Source: JBKBKN01 sp046294625 (GTDB lineage: Bacteria; Bacteroidota; Bacteroidia; M30B66). From it: a DNA stretch of 64,000 nucleotides. Shown here piece after piece: positions 61,862 through 64,000 of the stretch; positions within the stretch are counted from its first letter, which is position 1; every line of letters starts with the position of its first letter. A model generated the notes under the pieces. It saw nothing but the letters and a program-made list of their open reading frames with translations, was not told where the DNA came from and ran no database searches. The DNA lies in contig JBKBKN010000008.1 of the NCBI GenBank assembly GCA_046294625.1, positions 1-64,000 of the forward strand, read 5' to 3'. A program made the position numbers and the translations under genes.

Positions 61862-62797
61862 ATGGACAACAACCCCGTAAAGCTTTTTTCGGGATCGGCA
61901 TCAAAATATCTTGCAGAAAAGATTGCTGCTGCCTACGGCAAAGAACTGGGGAAAATTACCTTGACCAAATTTTCTGATGGTGAATTTCAAACCGCCTATG
62001 AAGAAAGTGTTAGAGGCAGCGACATGTTCATTATTCAAAGTACTTTTCCACCGGCTGACAATCTCCTAGAGCTCTTGCTTATGATTGATGCTGCAAAAAG
62101 GGCCTCTGCCCGCCAAATCATCGCTGTGATTCCCTATATGGGATTCGCCCGACAGGATAGAAAAGACAAGCCTCGTGTAGCTATCGGCGCAAAACTTGTG
62201 GCCGATTTGCTTGCAACAGCCGGAGCCACACGCATCATGACCATGGATTTACATGCCGACCAAATTCAAGGATTTTTCAATGTACCGGTAGATCATCTTT
62301 ACGCATCTTCAATTTTTATTCCTTACATTCAAGGATTAAAGCTTGAGAATGCCTGTGTTGCGGCCCCAGATATGGGCAGCAGCAAACGAGCCAACGCCTA
62401 TGCCAAATATTTGAATGCAGATATGGCCATTTGCTACAAAGAGCGCAAAGTAGCCAATGAAGTAGCAAGCATGACCTTTATAGGCAATGTGGAAGGCAAA
62501 GATGTAATACTTGTTGATGACCTCATCGACACAGCCGGCACCATAACGATGGCGGCTGATATGCTGATGGAAAACGGCGCAAAAAGTGTTCGAGCGATCA
62601 TCACACATCCAGTGATGTCGGGCAAAGCATACGAACGCATCGAAAACTCAAAACTTACTGAGTTGGTGGTTACCGACACCATTCCTTTAATGAAAACATC
62701 ACCAAAAATTAAGGTATTGTCTGTAGCCGATTTGTTTGCCGATGTGGTGAGCAAAGTGCACAACTACGAATCCATTTCTTCGAATTTTATTTGTTAA
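61862..62797 (+). CDS. prs: ribose-phosphate pyrophosphokinase (PRPP synthetase)
   Basis: A 311-residue enzyme making PRPP from ribose 5-phosphate and ATP for nucleotide, His and Trp synthesis. KFSDGEFQTAYEESVRGSDMF contains the ATP loop (in part). PYMGFARQDRKDKPR is the flexible catalytic region. MTMDLHADQIQGFF is a metal motif, and the PRPP-binding loop is VILVDDLIDTAGTI. The ATG at 61862 gives MDNNPVKLFSGSAS. prs followed by the rplY/ctc gene is a common order. Confidence 0.95.
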   Translation: MDNNPVKLFSGSASKYLAEKIAAAYGKELGKITLTKFSDGEFQTAYEESVRGSDMFIIQSTFPPADNLLELLLMIDAAKRASARQIIAVIPYMGFARQDRKDKPRVAIGAKLVADLLATAGATRIMTMDLHADQIQGFFNVPVDHLYASSIFIPYIQGLKLENACVAAPDMGSSKRANAYAKYLNADMAICYKERKVANEVASMTFIGNVEGKDVILVDDLIDTAGTITMAADMLMENGAKSVRAIITHPVMSGKAYERIENSKLTELVVTDTIPLMKTSPKIKVLSVADLFADVVSKVHNYESISSNFIC

Positions 62798-62820
62798 ACT
62801 TTATAATCAATTAATCAAAA

Positions 62821-63405
62821 ATGAAAGCAATCTCATTGAGCGGTTCGCTAAGAGCGAACGTAGGGAAGACAGATGCTAAATCTCTTCGCAGAGAAGGCAA
62901 GGTGCCATGTGTGCTGTATGGCGGTGAACAACAAATTCACTTCGCTGCTAAAGATGCAGATTTTAAACCATTGCTGTTCACCCCGGAAGTGCACACAATT
63001 AATCTGAGCATAGATGGCAATGTATATAAGGCCATCTTGCAAGAAGTACAATTTGATCCGATTAAGGATTCATTATTGCATGCAGACTTTCTTGCGATCA
63101 ACGAAAGCAAACCAATTGTCATCGCCATTCCTGTGAAAGTGACCGGAAACTCCGTTGGTGTAAGAGCCGGCGGTAAGCTTGCTGTGAAAGTGAGAAAAAT
63201 GAAAGTGCGTGGCTTGTTAAATGACCTTCCTGACAATATCGAAATCGATATTACCAACATGGAAATTGGTCAATCCATTAAAGTACGCGACATTCAAAAC
63301 GATAAGCTTCAGTTTCTCGATGCGCCAAATGTGGCCGTAGTTTCCGTGAGCGCAACAAGAGCTTCTCGTTCTGCAGAATCCGCAGAAGCTGCCGGAAAGA
63401 AGTAA
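62821..63405 (+). CDS. rplY: 50S ribosomal protein L25 (CTC form)
   Basis: A 194-residue two-domain L25/TL5/CTC protein. The N-terminal 5S rRNA-binding barrel (about 1-92) has SLRREGKVPCVLYG, and the C-terminal domain (about 98-185) ends in NVAVVSVSATR. The last residues are Ala/Ser/Glu-rich. It binds 5S rRNA at the central protuberance. It is 24 bp after prs and ends at a bidirectional terminator. Confidence 0.94.
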   Translation: MKAISLSGSLRANVGKTDAKSLRREGKVPCVLYGGEQQIHFAAKDADFKPLLFTPEVHTINLSIDGNVYKAILQEVQFDPIKDSLLHADFLAINESKPIVIAIPVKVTGNSVGVRAGGKLAVKVRKMKVRGLLNDLPDNIEIDITNMEIGQSIKVRDIQNDKLQFLDAPNVAVVSVSATRASRSAESAEAAGKK

Positions 63406-63427
63406 ACTCTTTAAATGATCAGAAAAC

Positions 63428-63455
63428 AAAAAGCCCCGAAAATTCGGGGCTTTTT
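63428..63455. terminator. bidirectional terminator after rplY
   Basis: AAAAAGCCCCGAA and TTCGGGGCTTTTT form a perfect 13-bp inverted repeat with two central bases, with A and T tracts on the two sides. It serves rplY and the convergent gene ending at 63459. Confidence 0.9.
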
Positions 63456-63458
63456 GTT

Positions 63459-64000
63459 TTAGTCTTTATCGTTGTAGGCCTGTACAATTTTCTCCAGGTC
63501 TTTGATTTCATAATTGTTTTCTTTGATCATTTGAACAATATCTTCATCTCCCTTAAAATAACTTTTCATTTGCTTGAAGAAGTTTTTTGGAACTACTTCT
63601 ACAAAGTCGTCGGAACCTTTTTTACGAAGAAAAATGGTTTCTTCGTATTTCAGCTTAGTGGGAGAACTGTCGGGCGTTTTAAACCAGGCACGATACATAT
63701 AAATATCTCCTGCAATCACCCTTTGCATGAGCAATGGGCCTAAGCCGGAGCCTTCTATAGTGACAAACTCATAAATTTTTCCATCGGCCATCAATGAGTT
63801 GATCTTATCGCTGCCATATCTTTTCTTCGAACCAGCTTCGTTGAGATGAAACACCTTGTCGTATCTTTCGCCTGTCACCGTGTTGATATAACAAACCTTA
63901 CCGCGGATCGTATCCCCCTTTTTGAACTCGAGCCAACCGTCCACAAAATCCACCCCTTTTTGGGCAAAAGAATAAAGATGTAAAAACGAAATGGAAAGAA
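63459..64000 (-). CDS. hypothetical secreted protein, N-terminus outside the window
   Basis: The frame stays open from 63953 to the window edge and reads LSISFLHLYSFAQKGVDFVDGW in part, a signal peptide ending at FAQ. So the GTG at 63953 is not the true start, and the gene is cut by the window end. The mature part is about 165 residues, beta-rich up to 120 (LEFKKGDTIRGKVCYINTVTGERY, IYEFVTIEGSG, ETIFLRKKGSDDFVEVVP), then helical (NFFKQMKSYFKGDEDIVQMI). I do not recognise a family. It resembles small secreted Bacteroidota proteins with an N-terminal 'G-x-L/K-G' strand pair. Function is unknown. Confidence 0.7.
   Translation of the reverse strand, partial: LSISFLHLYSFAQKGVDFVDGWLEFKKGDTIRGKVCYINTVTGERYDKVFHLNEAGSKKRYGSDKINSLMADGKIYEFVTIEGSGLGPLLMQRVIAGDIYMYRAWFKTPDSSPTKLKYEETIFLRKKGSDDFVEVVPKNFFKQMKSYFKGDEDIVQMIKENNYEIKDLEKIVQAYNDKD

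Overview
The window is chromosomal DNA of a member of the Bacteroidota. The evidence is six type IX secretion (T9SS) cargo proteins with gliding-motility-type C-terminal domains, TonB-dependent receptor domains fused to carboxypeptidase-regulatory-like domains, DUF4271, DUF2480 and GIN-domain proteins, an N-acyl-ornithine carbamoyltransferase in place of ordinary ornithine carbamoyltransferase, and repeated TAnnTTTG promoter elements just upstream of genes. Shine-Dalgarno sequences are weak or absent. A run of exactly 100 N at 61084-61183 shows it is a scaffolded draft assembly. I cannot place it below phylum. I recognise no tRNA, rRNA, CRISPR array, insertion sequence or prophage.

Layout. 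1-3.7 kb: a standalone TonB-plug protein, a heavy-metal-associated lipoprotein, an E2 acyltransferase and a DEDDh exonuclease. 3.7-4.2 kb: a gene-free stretch with degenerate repeats. 4.2-8.2 kb: a TonB receptor and glutamate dehydrogenase, closed by a two-way terminator. 8.2-12 kb (minus strand): a NusG-like factor, riboflavin synthase and a large T9SS type B protein. 12.2-16 kb: MlaE/MlaF lipid transporter subunits, a divergent QueA paralogue and a convergent radical SAM/SPASM protein. 16-21.8 kb: a T9SS type A protein, DUF4271-hemD-rnpA-yidD-ctp and a lipoprotein. 21.9-25.9 kb: a SprB-repeat T9SS type B gene split by one in-frame TGA.

25.9-34.9 kb (minus strand) is a complete arginine operon, argR-GNAT-argG-argC-argD-argF'-argB-argE-argH. 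It covers every step from glutamate to arginine except carbamoyl phosphate supply. Its promoter region holds three sequences resembling ArgR operators, one over the -7 to -33 spacer and one over the argR start codon, which suggests autorepression of the whole pathway.

35-47 kb: a UbiA-like membrane protein with a small partner, gcvP, three consecutive T9SS type A proteins with strong terminators after the first and third, dCMP deaminase, a second S41 protease and a nucleoid-associated protein. 47.2-58.3 kb: a GIN-domain/beta-barrel fusion, PEP carboxylase, ispD and canonical queA, an accessory suf operon (sufS-sufE-DUF59-DUF2480, without sufBCD), rpoN and an SGNH hydrolase. 58.3-64 kb: a BamA/TamA-like outer-membrane protein, ung, two tiny paralogous lipoprotein genes (one crossed by the assembly gap), ytxJ, prs, rplY and a secreted protein whose N-terminus runs off the end.

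Many of the longest open frames begin at a TTG that is really the TTTG of a -7 promoter element. Where a downstream ATG restores a normal N-terminus I used the ATG.
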